Of a DNA stretch of 64,000 nt, positions 44,514 to 53,199 are shown one piece after another (positions within the stretch are counted from its first letter, which is position 1; the number at the start of each line of letters is the position of its first letter). The stretch covers positions 1 to 64,000 of the forward strand of contig JUHI01000005.1 in assembly GCA_000799755.1 (NCBI GenBank), given 5' to 3'. A program made the translations under genes and the position numbers. The DNA comes from Martinezella tropici. Lineage in GTDB: Bacteria > Pseudomonadota > Alphaproteobacteria > Rhizobiales > Rhizobiaceae. The notes below the pieces were generated by a model. It did not search any database, was not told the origin of the DNA, and saw only the letters and a list, made by a program, of their open reading frames with translations.

Positions 44514-45560
44514 TCATTGACGCAGGTTGGTCCAAATCCGGTCGTAGGCGCGCGTTGCCTTTTCCGGGCACGACGGCGCAAAGACGATCTTCAGATCGGC
44601 CGGCGGATTGAATTCTCGCGAGTTGCCGACGTCGGGCGGCAGGAACTTGTTCGAACCCGTGACCGCGCTCTGGTAGCCAGTCGACTTCTGCTGCAGGGCG
44701 ATGTTTTCGGGGTCCATCAGGAAGTTTAGAAACTTCTTGGCATTTTCCAGATCCGGGGCGCCTTTCGGGACAGCGACATTGTCCATCCAGCCGATCGCGC
44801 CCTCCTTGGGGAAGACATATTTGATAGTCGACTTCTGCTGGCGTGCGGCCAGCGCCTTACCGGACCATTGCTCATGCATAACCGTTTCGCCGGATACCTG
44901 TCGCTCGGTCGTGCCGTCCGAATTATAGACCTTCACGAACGGTTTCTGCGCCTCGAGCAACGCGTCCAGCTGCTTCAGATCGGCAGGGTTGGTGTTGCAT
45001 TGTTCCTTGCCCATGTAGAGGAGTGCCAGCGACATGACCTCGCTCGGCGAGCCGAACATGCCGATCTTGCCCTTGAGATCGGCCGAGGGCTCGAACAGCG
45101 CCTTCAGGCTGTCGGTCGGTCCCTTGTAGAAGGCCGTGTCCACCGAGTAGGACGTCGTTCCCCACACCCAGGGGACGGTATATTTCGAATCGGCATCCCA
45201 GGGGCGCTTCTGCCATTTGGGGTCAAGGTTCTTGAAATTCGGCATGGAGGCGACGCCCACGTCCTGCAACAGCCCCTGGTTGACGAAGATCGGCACGAAA
45301 TCGTTGCTGATGATCATCACGTCGTAGCCGGACGCCCCAGAACTGATCTTGGCGAGCGCGGTCTCGTTGGAATCGTAGGTATCGATCGTCACCTTGATGC
45401 CGGTTTCGGCCTCGAACTTCTTGACCAGTTCATCGGACGTGTAGTCGGTCCAATTGTAGATATGCAGGACGCCGGCATCGGCGAAGGCTGCATTCGGCAT
45501 GGCGCAGGCAGTCACCGCCAAAAGGCCGGCGGCGAAAATTGTCTTCTTCAATTCGGTCAT
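44514..45560 (-). CDS. Polyamine-type ABC transporter substrate-binding protein (PotD-like)
   Basis: 348 residues with a Sec signal (IFAAGLLAVTACAMPNAAFA, cut before DAGVLH). Family features: GVLHIYNWTDYTSDELVKKF, SGYDVMIISNDFVPIFVNQG, VPWVWGTTSYSVDT and EGAIGWMDNVAVPKGAPDLE. Acidic and aromatic residues in these loops bind the amine groups of spermidine or putrescine in PotD/PotF. Here it probably delivers a primary amine to the copper amine oxidase encoded next in the operon. Confidence 0.93.
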   Translation of the reverse strand: MTELKKTIFAAGLLAVTACAMPNAAFADAGVLHIYNWTDYTSDELVKKFEAETGIKVTIDTYDSNETALAKISSGASGYDVMIISNDFVPIFVNQGLLQDVGVASMPNFKNLDPKWQKRPWDADSKYTVPWVWGTTSYSVDTAFYKGPTDSLKALFEPSADLKGKIGMFGSPSEVMSLALLYMGKEQCNTNPADLKQLDALLEAQKPFVKVYNSDGTTERQVSGETVMHEQWSGKALAARQQKSTIKYVFPKEGAIGWMDNVAVPKGAPDLENAKKFLNFLMDPENIALQQKSTGYQSAVTGSNKFLPPDVGNSREFNPPADLKIVFAPSCPEKATRAYDRIWTNLRQ

Positions 45561-45588
45561 GGTTCCCTCTTCCTTGTTTTTCTGGAGA

Positions 45589-46398
45589 TTATTGTTCCGC
45601 CATCTGGCTGCGTCGTCCGAGCAGCAGCGACGCGGTGACGAAGATCAGCGAGACGACCAGCAGAATGGTCGAGATTGCATTGACCTCCGGCGTCACACCA
45701 AGCCGCATCATGCCGTAGACATAGACGGGCAGCGTCGTGGAGCCGGCTCCGGAGACCATCAGGCTGATGAGGAAATCATCGAGCGACACGACGAAGGCCA
45801 TCAGGGCACCAGCCGAGATCGCCGGCATCAGCAATGGCAGCGTCACGCGCCGGAAGAGCTGCCATTCATTGGCATAGAGGTCTCTTGCCGCCTCATCGAG
45901 CGTTCCTCCCATGTCGCGCAAGCGCGCCTGCACCGGCAGCAATGCAAACGGAATGCAGAAGACTGTGTGGGCGATGATGAGATTGACGAGGCCGTTATGC
46001 ATGCCGATCATCGAGAAGAAGATCAACGTCATGATCGCCACGATGATTTCAGGCACGATCAGAGGCAGCGCGATCATGGCCGTCACCGTTGCCCGACCGC
46101 GTCGCAGATTGCCCCGCTCCAGCGCCAAGGCACCTGCCGTTGCAATCAGCATCGATGCGATCGTCGCTGCAATCGCGATGACAACGCTATTGATCGCGGC
46201 GCGGCGAATATCGGCATTGGCCGCGACATCCACGAACCAATGGACGCTGAAACCGCTCCACACCGTCACCAGCTGGTTGGCGTTGAAGGAGTAGATCACC
46301 AAAATCAGCAGGGGTGCGTAGAAGAATAGCATGATGATCGCCGTGAAGGCGGAAAGGCCGGGCGTTTGGCGCCAATCGAAGGGGCGGACGGTTCTCAT
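45589..46398 (-). CDS. Polyamine-type ABC transporter permease (PotC-like)
   Basis: 269 residues with six membrane segments beginning LSAFTAIIMLFFYAPLLILV and an EAA loop TLDEAARDLYANEWQLFRRV. It starts 4 bases before the PotB-like stop, in translational coupling. It forms the channel with the PotB-like protein at 46395. Confidence 0.93.
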   Translation of the reverse strand: MRTVRPFDWRQTPGLSAFTAIIMLFFYAPLLILVIYSFNANQLVTVWSGFSVHWFVDVAANADIRRAAINSVVIAIAATIASMLIATAGALALERGNLRRGRATVTAMIALPLIVPEIIVAIMTLIFFSMIGMHNGLVNLIIAHTVFCIPFALLPVQARLRDMGGTLDEAARDLYANEWQLFRRVTLPLLMPAISAGALMAFVVSLDDFLISLMVSGAGSTTLPVYVYGMMRLGVTPEVNAISTILLVVSLIFVTASLLLGRRSQMAEQ

Positions 46399-47267
46399 GG
46401 GCGACCCTCTTCCTTTACCTTGCGTGAGCGGGCGAGGAATATCAAAAGCACGCCTATCGTCACGACGATCGACAGGGCCGCGCCGAACGGCCAGTTGCGC
46501 GACGTGGTGAACTGCATCTGCACGAGGCTGCCGATCAAAAGCCTCTTGCCACCGCCGAGGAGATCAGGTGCGAGGAACGAACCCAAGGCCGGAGCAAAAA
46601 CGATGCTGGCACCAACCAGCGCACCGGGTTTCGCCAGTGGCCAGATCACCCGACGAAACACCGCATAGCGATTGGCGTAGAGATCATAGGCGACTTCGAT
46701 CAGTCGCGGATCGATGCGCTCGAGCGTCGAGTATACAGGCAGGATCATGAAAGGCAGAAAAGTGTAGACAAGGCCAAGCAGGATCGAGCCGTCATTATAC
46801 AGCAGCGGCAAGGGATCGGTAATAATGCCAAGCGATTTCAGGAAATTATTCGCAAGCCCCTCGTCGCGCAGGATCAACACCCAGCAGTAGGTTCGGATTA
46901 AAGTATTGATCCAGAATGGTAAAGTGACGAAGAATAGTAGGATGCGGCGCCGCTGGAGCGATTGGCAAACAATGTACCAGGCAACCGGCAGACCAAGCAT
47001 GAGACAGAAGATGGTCGTCGCCGCCGCGAGATAGATCGAGCGTATGATAATAATTACGTAGCTCCAAGAAAACATCAAGCTATCGTCGAAATCCCGCCGG
47101 AAGAGGAACTGCACATAGGCATCGAAGGTCAAAGGCATGCTGACGCCGCCATAGGGATTGGCGGTCATGAAGGAATAAACCACGGCGATACAGAGTGGCA
47201 GCACCATGAATACGCCGATGACCAGGAAGGCAGGGGCGATCAGAGCCAGAGTACGGTTTTCGTTCAT
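46395..47267 (-). CDS. Polyamine-type ABC transporter permease (PotB-like)
   Basis: 290 residues, beginning LALIAPAFLVIGVFMVLPLC, with six hydrophobic segments and an EAA-type loop RLIEVAYDLYANRYAVFRRV. The WINTLIRTYCWVLILRDEG segment is typical of PotB. It follows the ATPase gene by 13 bases. Confidence 0.93.
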   Translation of the reverse strand: MNENRTLALIAPAFLVIGVFMVLPLCIAVVYSFMTANPYGGVSMPLTFDAYVQFLFRRDFDDSLMFSWSYVIIIIRSIYLAAATTIFCLMLGLPVAWYIVCQSLQRRRILLFFVTLPFWINTLIRTYCWVLILRDEGLANNFLKSLGIITDPLPLLYNDGSILLGLVYTFLPFMILPVYSTLERIDPRLIEVAYDLYANRYAVFRRVIWPLAKPGALVGASIVFAPALGSFLAPDLLGGGKRLLIGSLVQMQFTTSRNWPFGAALSIVVTIGVLLIFLARSRKVKEEGRP

Positions 47268-47280
47268 GCGGCCCGTCTCC

Positions 47281-48291
47281 TCAATCCATCAGATGACGTT
47301 CGACACCGCTCGGCCAGTCGATGACGACGGACTGGCCGGCGATCAACGGGGGATCGATATCGCGACACCGGCTGCGCACCTTGCTTCCGCCGTCTAGCGC
47401 GACCTCGTAAAGCGTATCTAGGCCGAGGAAAGTGACCGAAGCGATCTTTCCTCTGGCTCGCCCCTGCCCCGCACTCACAGCAGGGGTAACAGCGATGCGC
47501 TCTGGGCGTACGGCGATCATGATGCTGGGATCGCGGCCGAGAACAGCGCCTGGGATGACATTCGATTCTCCGATGAAATCAGCCACGAAACGACTTTGCG
47601 GATTATCGTAGATGCCCCTCGGCTCGCCGACCTGCAAGACGTTGCCAGCCGACATGACGGCGATGCGATCGGACATCGCCAGCGCTTCCTCCTGATCATG
47701 AGTGACCAAAACGAAGGTAATGCCCGTTTCCTGCTGCAGGCGCTTCAGCTCCGATTGCATTTCCTTGCGGAGCTTGAGATCGAGCGCAGAGAGAGGCTCG
47801 TCGAGGAGCAATACCTTTGGGCGTGGGGCGAGTGCCCTTGCGAGCGCAACGCGCTGCTGCTGGCCGCCAGAGAGTTGGCGGGGGCTGCGCGAGGCGTAGT
47901 TGTTCAACCGGACCATACTCAGCGCTTCCCGCACCCGATGGTCGATCTCCGCCTTCGGCACGCGCCGCATTTCGAGGCCGAAGGCAACATTCTCGGCAAT
48001 CGTCATATGCGGAAAGAGGGCATAGCTCTGAAACACCGTGTTCACTGGCCGCTTTTGCGGAGGCAATGGGGCGGCATCAATGTCGGCTATGCGGATTTCT
48101 CCCGTCGTCGGCGCCTCAAACCCACCGATCAATCGCAGCAGCGTGGTCTTTCCGCAACCGGAGGGGCCGAGCAATGTAAAGAACTCATTGTCGCGGATTG
48201 TGAGATTGACCGCGTGCAACGCAGTCACGAGACCAGCGGCCCTTGTCGTGAAGGACTTCGATACATCCACAATGTCGATCATAGACCGCAT
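47281..48291 (-). CDS. Polyamine-type ABC transporter ATP-binding protein (PotA-like)
   Basis: 336 residues; ATG 48282 is a possible alternative. Walker [10 protein letters not shown] at 42-50, Q-loop [12 protein letters not shown], signature [15 protein letters not shown], Walker [13 protein letters not shown] and switch [12 protein letters not shown] are intact; a TOBE-type C-terminal domain follows ([13 protein letters not shown]). First gene of the amine uptake and oxidation operon, so its upstream region carries the operon's control elements. Confidence 0.93.
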   Translation of the reverse strand: MRSMIDIVDVSKSFTTRAAGLVTALHAVNLTIRDNEFFTLLGPSGCGKTTLLRLIGGFEAPTTGEIRIADIDAAPLPPQKRPVNTVFQSYALFPHMTIAENVAFGLEMRRVPKAEIDHRVREALSMVRLNNYASRSPRQLSGGQQQRVALARALAPRPKVLLLDEPLSALDLKLRKEMQSELKRLQQETGITFVLVTHDQEEALAMSDRIAVMSAGNVLQVGEPRGIYDNPQSRFVADFIGESNVIPGAVLGRDPSIMIAVRPERIAVTPAVSAGQGRARGKIASVTFLGLDTLYEVALDGGSKVRSRCRDIDPPLIAGQSVVIDWPSGVERHLMD

Positions 48292-48855
48292 GCTGCATGC
48301 CTCTCACATTCTCATAAATAACTATTTGGTGAATAGCTAACAGCGGTAAAATTCACCTGTCAAGCGGCGTGCAGCCTCTCGCATTCAAAAATCACTGTGG
48401 GATGCTCCAATACATATCTCATATTTCTACAGCAGCCGAGTTTTGCGACGGAATTTATGTTAATAAGTTGATATAATTACATTATATTCTACGCACACAG
48501 CAAAACCCTCCTTAGACGCGGCCCTCTTTTGCGACCGGAGAAGTTCCCATGCTTGGCTTTTCATGCGCAATCACTACCGTCCTCGGCGTGAGCCAAGGTT
48601 GGAAAGATCGATAATTATATAACTAAATAGTTACATAAAACTCAAAGTCACAGTAGCCACGGAATAGACCCTCCTCATCCACGATGGGCTGTTGCATGCT
48701 TTTAGGCTTGGCGACGAGCATTCTACGTCTACGCGCACGCTCCTCGCGCCGCCGGCGGTTCTCTTCGCCGACTTCCCAGCTTAGAATAACACAACACTTT
48801 TTAATTAAACAGTTTTTGAATATCTTGCAATCAAAGCTTTGACGAAAGAAGTGGC
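48292..48855. promoter_or_regulatory. Long AT-rich divergent control region with TAACTA-type inverted repeats
   Basis: 564 bases without a gene between the amine operon (minus) and the ROK regulator (plus). It holds two related inverted repeats: TAACTATT (48319-48326) with AATAGCTA (48332-48339), and TAACTA (48620-48625) with TAGTTA (48628-48633). The shared half-site TAACTA and positions next to each promoter suggest one repressor, perhaps the ROK protein, acts at both. The AT content is far above that of the coding DNA. No small RNA or ORF could be supported. Confidence 0.5.
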
Positions 48856-50145
48856 ATGCTCAATTCAATGGATCGCGAAAGCTCACTGCCCGGCACGAAT
48901 TTGACTCAGACCAAGGCGCTCAATCGTCGCGCGGTTTTCGACGCCGTGCGCCGCAATGGACCAATCACCCGCATGGAACTGGCGCAGATGATCGGCCTTA
49001 CCGTGCAGGCAATTTCCAACATAGCATCCGAGCTTGAGATGGCGGGACTGATCCGCCAGCAAGGCAAGCGGGTCGGACAGCGCGGCCAGCCCGCCGTCGA
49101 ATTGTCTCTGGATGCGGAAGGGGGTTATACGATCGGCCTGTCGCTGGCCTATCGTCGGGTTTCCGGCGTCCTTGTCGATCTTGCCGGCAACGTCATCGCC
49201 AGCGAGAGCCGCGACCTCGTCGAGCGCGAACCCCGCTTGATTGCCGAGGCGCTGGGTTCATTGGCCAACCGACTGCTCAAGACCTCCGGGATCGCACGGG
49301 AGAAGATCTGGGGCATAGGCTGCAGCGTGCCGGGCACGGTGGAAAACGGCACTTTCTGGTACGACAAGGTGCAGGAAGCCGATGAATGGAGCAAGTTTCC
49401 GCTGGTGGCAAAACTCGAAGAGCTCACAGGCATCAAAGCCTTTGTCGAAAACGATGCGACCGTCGCCGCCATCGGTGAAGGCCTTTATGGCGTCGGCCGT
49501 GTCGCTCGTAGCTTCTTCTACCTGCATTTCAATCTCGGCATCGGCGGTGGCCTGATCATCGATGGGCATCCCTATCGCGGCGCGTTCGGCGGCGCAGGTG
49601 AAATCGGCCATATGATCGTCAAGCCCGGCGGACGGCTTTGCCCTTGCGGCAGCCGGGGCTGCCTGGAGCAATATGTGTCCCTTTACGCAGCAGCGGAGAC
49701 GATCTGCGGACCAACACGCACGCCCGACGAGGTTCCGACAGAGGAACTGGTCGCCTGCAGTCGTTCGGGCGACGCACGCCTGTCGGCCTGGCAGCAGGAA
49801 GCGGGTCAATATTTGCGCATCGCCATCCGCAACGTCGAAGCCATGTTCGATCCCGACACCATCGTCATCGGCGGCGGTCTGCCGACCGAGCTTCTGGATG
49901 GCCTCATCGCCGCCACAACTCCGCTACTCCCGTCGATGACCCATCGGCACTCCAGCAGCCGGCCACGCCTGATGCCCGCCGAGCATGCTGCAGAAATGCC
50001 AGCACTCGGCGCAGCAGCACTGCCGATTGCCATTGCCATGCTCCCGGCCTCTTCGAGCGCCTCATGGCGCGCGACGGCGACCAAGACGCCCATGGCGACC
50101 AATCCCGCCTTGGCCGCTTTAGGATTCGATTCCGTCTGGCAATGA
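48856..50145 (+). CDS. ROK-family transcriptional repressor
   Basis: 429 residues; ATG 48868 is an alternative start. A winged helix-turn-helix (NRRAVFDAVRRNGPITRMEL, AQMIGLTVQAISNIASELEM) is followed by a ROK domain with ENDATVAAIGEGLYGVGRVA, NLGIGGGLIIDGHPYRGAFG, the GAGEIGHM motif and a complete zinc motif CPCGSRGCLEQY. This ROK protein therefore looks sugar-responsive, unlike the zinc-less ROK at 38581. It stands between the amine operon and the ABC operon at 50275-54465 and may regulate either. Confidence 0.92.
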   Translation: MLNSMDRESSLPGTNLTQTKALNRRAVFDAVRRNGPITRMELAQMIGLTVQAISNIASELEMAGLIRQQGKRVGQRGQPAVELSLDAEGGYTIGLSLAYRRVSGVLVDLAGNVIASESRDLVEREPRLIAEALGSLANRLLKTSGIAREKIWGIGCSVPGTVENGTFWYDKVQEADEWSKFPLVAKLEELTGIKAFVENDATVAAIGEGLYGVGRVARSFFYLHFNLGIGGGLIIDGHPYRGAFGGAGEIGHMIVKPGGRLCPCGSRGCLEQYVSLYAAAETICGPTRTPDEVPTEELVACSRSGDARLSAWQQEAGQYLRIAIRNVEAMFDPDTIVIGGGLPTELLDGLIAATTPLLPSMTHRHSSSRPRLMPAEHAAEMPALGAAALPIAIAMLPASSSASWRATATKTPMATNPALAALGFDSVWQ

Positions 50146-50274
50146 GCGGGTTGATTCGTGATAATTATCAAAAGCTGTTTCAATATTACCCGACAGGCGC
50201 TCCGGACTTTGCTTATCGATATTCGACGATCACAGTGTCTCGCTCGACAAACTGGGGCCCTGCCGGCGCATCGC

Positions 50275-51282
50275 TCAATGCGCCATCGGTCGACCGCCAG
50301 CGTCGAAGAGATGGTAGCGATCATCCTTCGGCGAAAAGGACAGGTGCTGGCCTGAGCGGTAGTCCGATTTGCCTTCCTGACGGATGATGATTGGCTTTGC
50401 ACCACCCATGTCGATATAGATGTAGGAGTCGGCGCCCAGATTTTCCGAATGCATCACGGTACCGGTCCAGACGCCGCCAGAGGGCTCGATCCTCATGTGT
50501 TCAGGGCGAACTCCAACGGTTTCCGCCTTGTATCCCCTAGCATCATCACCGGTCATGAAGTTCATCTCGGGCGAACCGATGAACTTGGCGACGAACAGGT
50601 TCTGCGGGCTCTCGTATAGCTCGAGCGGCGAGCCGACCTGCTGAACTACACCATCGCGCAAGACGACGATCTTATCAGCCATCGTCATCGCCTCGACCTG
50701 GTCATGGGTCACGTAGATCATCGCCGTGTCCGAGAGGTTCTTGTTCAGCTGGGCAATCTCGATGCGCATCTGAACGCGCAATGCCGCATCGAGGTTCGAA
50801 AGCGGCTCATCGAACAGGAAGACCTTCGGGTTGCGCACGATGGCACGGCCGATGGCGACGCGCTGACGCTGGCCGCCGGAGAGCGCCTTGGGCAGCCGCT
50901 TCAGATAGGGCACGAGTTGCAGCTTTTCCGCCGCCGCCATGACCATCCTGTCAATCTGATCCTTCGGCAGCTTCTGCAACTGCAAGGAATAGGCCATGTT
51001 GTCATAGACCGTCTTGTGCGGATAGAGCGCATAGGACTGAAAGACCATGGCGATGCCGCGTTGCGACGGGCCGATGTCGTTGACCACACGGCCACCGATC
51101 TCAAGCGTACCTTGCGAGATCTGCTCCAAACCCGAGATGCACCGCAGCAATGTGGATTTGCCGCAGCCGGAAGGGCCGACGAAGGCGACGAATTCGCCCG
51201 ATCTGATATCGAGATTGATGTTCTTCAGGACTTCGACTGCGCCGTAGCGCTTGTAGAGATTGGTGATTTTCACATCAGCCAT
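50275..51282 (-). CDS. Carbohydrate ABC transporter ATP-binding protein (UgpC/MalK type)
   Basis: 335 residues, a little shorter than usual (about 360) at the C-terminal domain. Walker [10 protein letters not shown] at 36-44, signature [15 protein letters not shown], Walker [13 protein letters not shown] and switch [10 protein letters not shown] are intact, and VGVRPEHMRIEP marks the regulatory domain. It is the last gene of a four-gene minus-strand operon, 42 bases after the MalG-type gene, and converges on the ROK gene. Confidence 0.93.
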   Translation of the reverse strand: MADVKITNLYKRYGAVEVLKNINLDIRSGEFVAFVGPSGCGKSTLLRCISGLEQISQGTLEIGGRVVNDIGPSQRGIAMVFQSYALYPHKTVYDNMAYSLQLQKLPKDQIDRMVMAAAEKLQLVPYLKRLPKALSGGQRQRVAIGRAIVRNPKVFLFDEPLSNLDAALRVQMRIEIAQLNKNLSDTAMIYVTHDQVEAMTMADKIVVLRDGVVQQVGSPLELYESPQNLFVAKFIGSPEMNFMTGDDARGYKAETVGVRPEHMRIEPSGGVWTGTVMHSENLGADSYIYIDMGGAKPIIIRQEGKSDYRSGQHLSFSPKDDRYHLFDAGGRPMAH

Positions 51283-51324
51283 GGAAAGCTCCGGATCTTT
51301 GAGAATTGTAACAGGACAGCGACG

Positions 51325-52209
51325 CTATTTGCCAACGCCCTGGCTGAGACCCTTGATGAATTGACGAGAGAAGATGATGTAGAGCACGACCAGCGGCACG
51401 ACGCCGAGCGTCAGCGCGGCAAGGAGCGCGGGATAGTCATTGAGAAATTGTCCGACGAATTGTTGCACGCCGAGCGTGACTGTCTGATTGCTCTTGCTTG
51501 GCGCCAGCACCAGCGGAAACCAGAGATCGTTCCAGACGGGCAGCATCGTCAACGTCGCCACGGCGGCAAGCCCCGGCTTGACCACCGGTAGCGCGATCAG
51601 AAACGTACGGAATTCGCCCGCCCCGTCGATGCGCGCTGCTTCCTTCAGCTCGGTCGGCACGGTACGGAAATAGGCGACCATGAGCGTGACGGCGATCGGA
51701 ATGCTCATGGCGGTATAGACTAGGATCAGTGCAGACAAGGTATCCACCAGGTTCCATGAGATCATAATCTGCAGGATCGGAACAGTGCCCAGGCGGATCG
51801 GCAGCATGATACCGACGATAAACAGTCCGCCGAGCACGGGCGCAATGCCAAGCTTGTATTCCACAAGGCCGTAAGCGGCGAGCGTTGCAGTGACGATCGT
51901 CAGGGCGATGGTGACGACGGTGACGATCAAGCTGTTCTGATAGTTCAGGAGGAAATTCCCGCGTGTGAAGACGCGCAGATAGCCGTCGACGCTAAATGTC
52001 TTCGCCGTCGGCAGATCGAACGGACCGCCGAAGATCGCCGGTGTCAGCTTGAAAGAGTTCAGGACCACGATCAGGATTGGGCCTATAGCAAGCAGGACGA
52101 AAAAGATCAGAAGCGCGTGAACGACGATACGATCCGCCGACCAGGCGCGGCCGTCGCCGCTCTTGCGTGTGGAACGCGTCGCGCTCTCGTTGGACAATGC
52201 TAGGGTCAT
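51325..52209 (-). CDS. Carbohydrate ABC transporter permease (MalG-type)
   Basis: 294 residues with six hydrophobic segments starting HALLIFFVLLAIGPILIVVL and the EAA loop TELKEAARIDGAGEFRTFLI. The N-terminal 25 residues are charged and cytoplasmic. It follows the partner permease by 12 bases. Confidence 0.93.
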   Translation of the reverse strand: MTLALSNESATRSTRKSGDGRAWSADRIVVHALLIFFVLLAIGPILIVVLNSFKLTPAIFGGPFDLPTAKTFSVDGYLRVFTRGNFLLNYQNSLIVTVVTIALTIVTATLAAYGLVEYKLGIAPVLGGLFIVGIMLPIRLGTVPILQIMISWNLVDTLSALILVYTAMSIPIAVTLMVAYFRTVPTELKEAARIDGAGEFRTFLIALPVVKPGLAAVATLTMLPVWNDLWFPLVLAPSKSNQTVTLGVQQFVGQFLNDYPALLAALTLGVVPLVVLYIIFSRQFIKGLSQGVGK

Positions 52210-52221
52210 GCTGATTTCCCC

Positions 52222-53109
52222 TTAGATCTGATAGGTCTTGAGGCGCCGCTGGACGAGCCAGAAATAGACCGCCGTTACCACGAGAATGATCGTGAAGATC
52301 ACGGTTGCGACGGTCGCGCCGAGATCTATATCGGCGACCTGACCGCTCGAGCCAAAAAAAGTGCGATAAAACAAAGTGCCTAAGATATCCGTACTGTAGT
52401 TCGGACCTGGTGCGGAACCATTCAGAGCAAAGATGAGATCAAAGCCGTTGAAGGTCCAGATATAGGTCAGAATGACGATCAATCCGAATTGCGGCGCTAT
52501 CAGCGGAAACTTGATGCCCCAGAAGATCCGCCAATTGCTGGCACCGTCGATACGGGCAGCCTCGACAATGTCTTCAGGCACCGCCAGCAAGGCACTGTAC
52601 AGAAAGATCATGGGAATGCCGACATATTGCCAAACAGACATGAGAGATATCACGGGCAGGGCCGTCATCTCATTGCCCAACAGCGGGAAATGCACGAAAC
52701 CCCACAAAGGATTGATGATCAGACGCCAGATGAAGCCTACGATGACTACAGAAAGCGTCGCGGGAATGAAGAGAAGCGTGCGATATATACCTTCGGATCG
52801 ACGCAGCAGACCGGAAGTCAGAAGACCGGCGAGCAACAGGCCGATTGGCACTTCAACGATCAAATGGATAGCGAAATACTCAATATTATTGAGAAGCGCA
52901 TTCCAGAACCGAGCGCTGGTGACGGGATGCGTGAACAGATAGTAGTAATTCTGCAAGCCGACGAACACGCGCCCGGCAGTATCCTTAGTGCTGAAGAAGC
53001 TCATCAGGATGGAAAGAGCCAGTGGCAATACGGCAAAGGCGATGTAAATCGTCAATGCCGGCAAAACGAACAGCGCCAGACTGATGCGCGCGGTTGTTGG
53101 GCGTATCAC
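52222..53109 (-). CDS. Carbohydrate ABC transporter permease (MalF-type)
   Basis: 295 residues from GTG 53109, preceded by GGGAGG; the longer frame to 53163 starts inside a hairpin and is less likely. Six membrane segments begin ISLALFVLPALTIYIAFAVL, and the EAA loop is EDIVEAARIDGASNWRIFWG. It follows the binding-protein gene, with a stem-loop between. Confidence 0.9.
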   Translation of the reverse strand: MIRPTTARISLALFVLPALTIYIAFAVLPLALSILMSFFSTKDTAGRVFVGLQNYYYLFTHPVTSARFWNALLNNIEYFAIHLIVEVPIGLLLAGLLTSGLLRRSEGIYRTLLFIPATLSVVIVGFIWRLIINPLWGFVHFPLLGNEMTALPVISLMSVWQYVGIPMIFLYSALLAVPEDIVEAARIDGASNWRIFWGIKFPLIAPQFGLIVILTYIWTFNGFDLIFALNGSAPGPNYSTDILGTLFYRTFFGSSGQVADIDLGATVATVIFTIILVVTAVYFWLVQRRLKTYQI

Positions 53110-53152
53110 GCGAAAGGCCTCCCATTCCTGTGTGATCGTCACAAATATGAAT

Positions 53153-53192
53153 AGGGCCCGCAATCTCCCGACAAAGGGGAAATACGGGCCTT
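53153..53192 (-). promoter_or_regulatory. Stem-loop downstream of binding-protein gene
   Basis: AGGGCCCG (53153-53160) pairs with CGGGCCTT (53185-53192), including one G-U pair, around a 24-base loop that can itself pair CCC with GGG. It sits just after the binding-protein stop at 53200 and before the permease start at 53109. Confidence 0.5.
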
Positions 53193-53199
53193 ACGGCTT

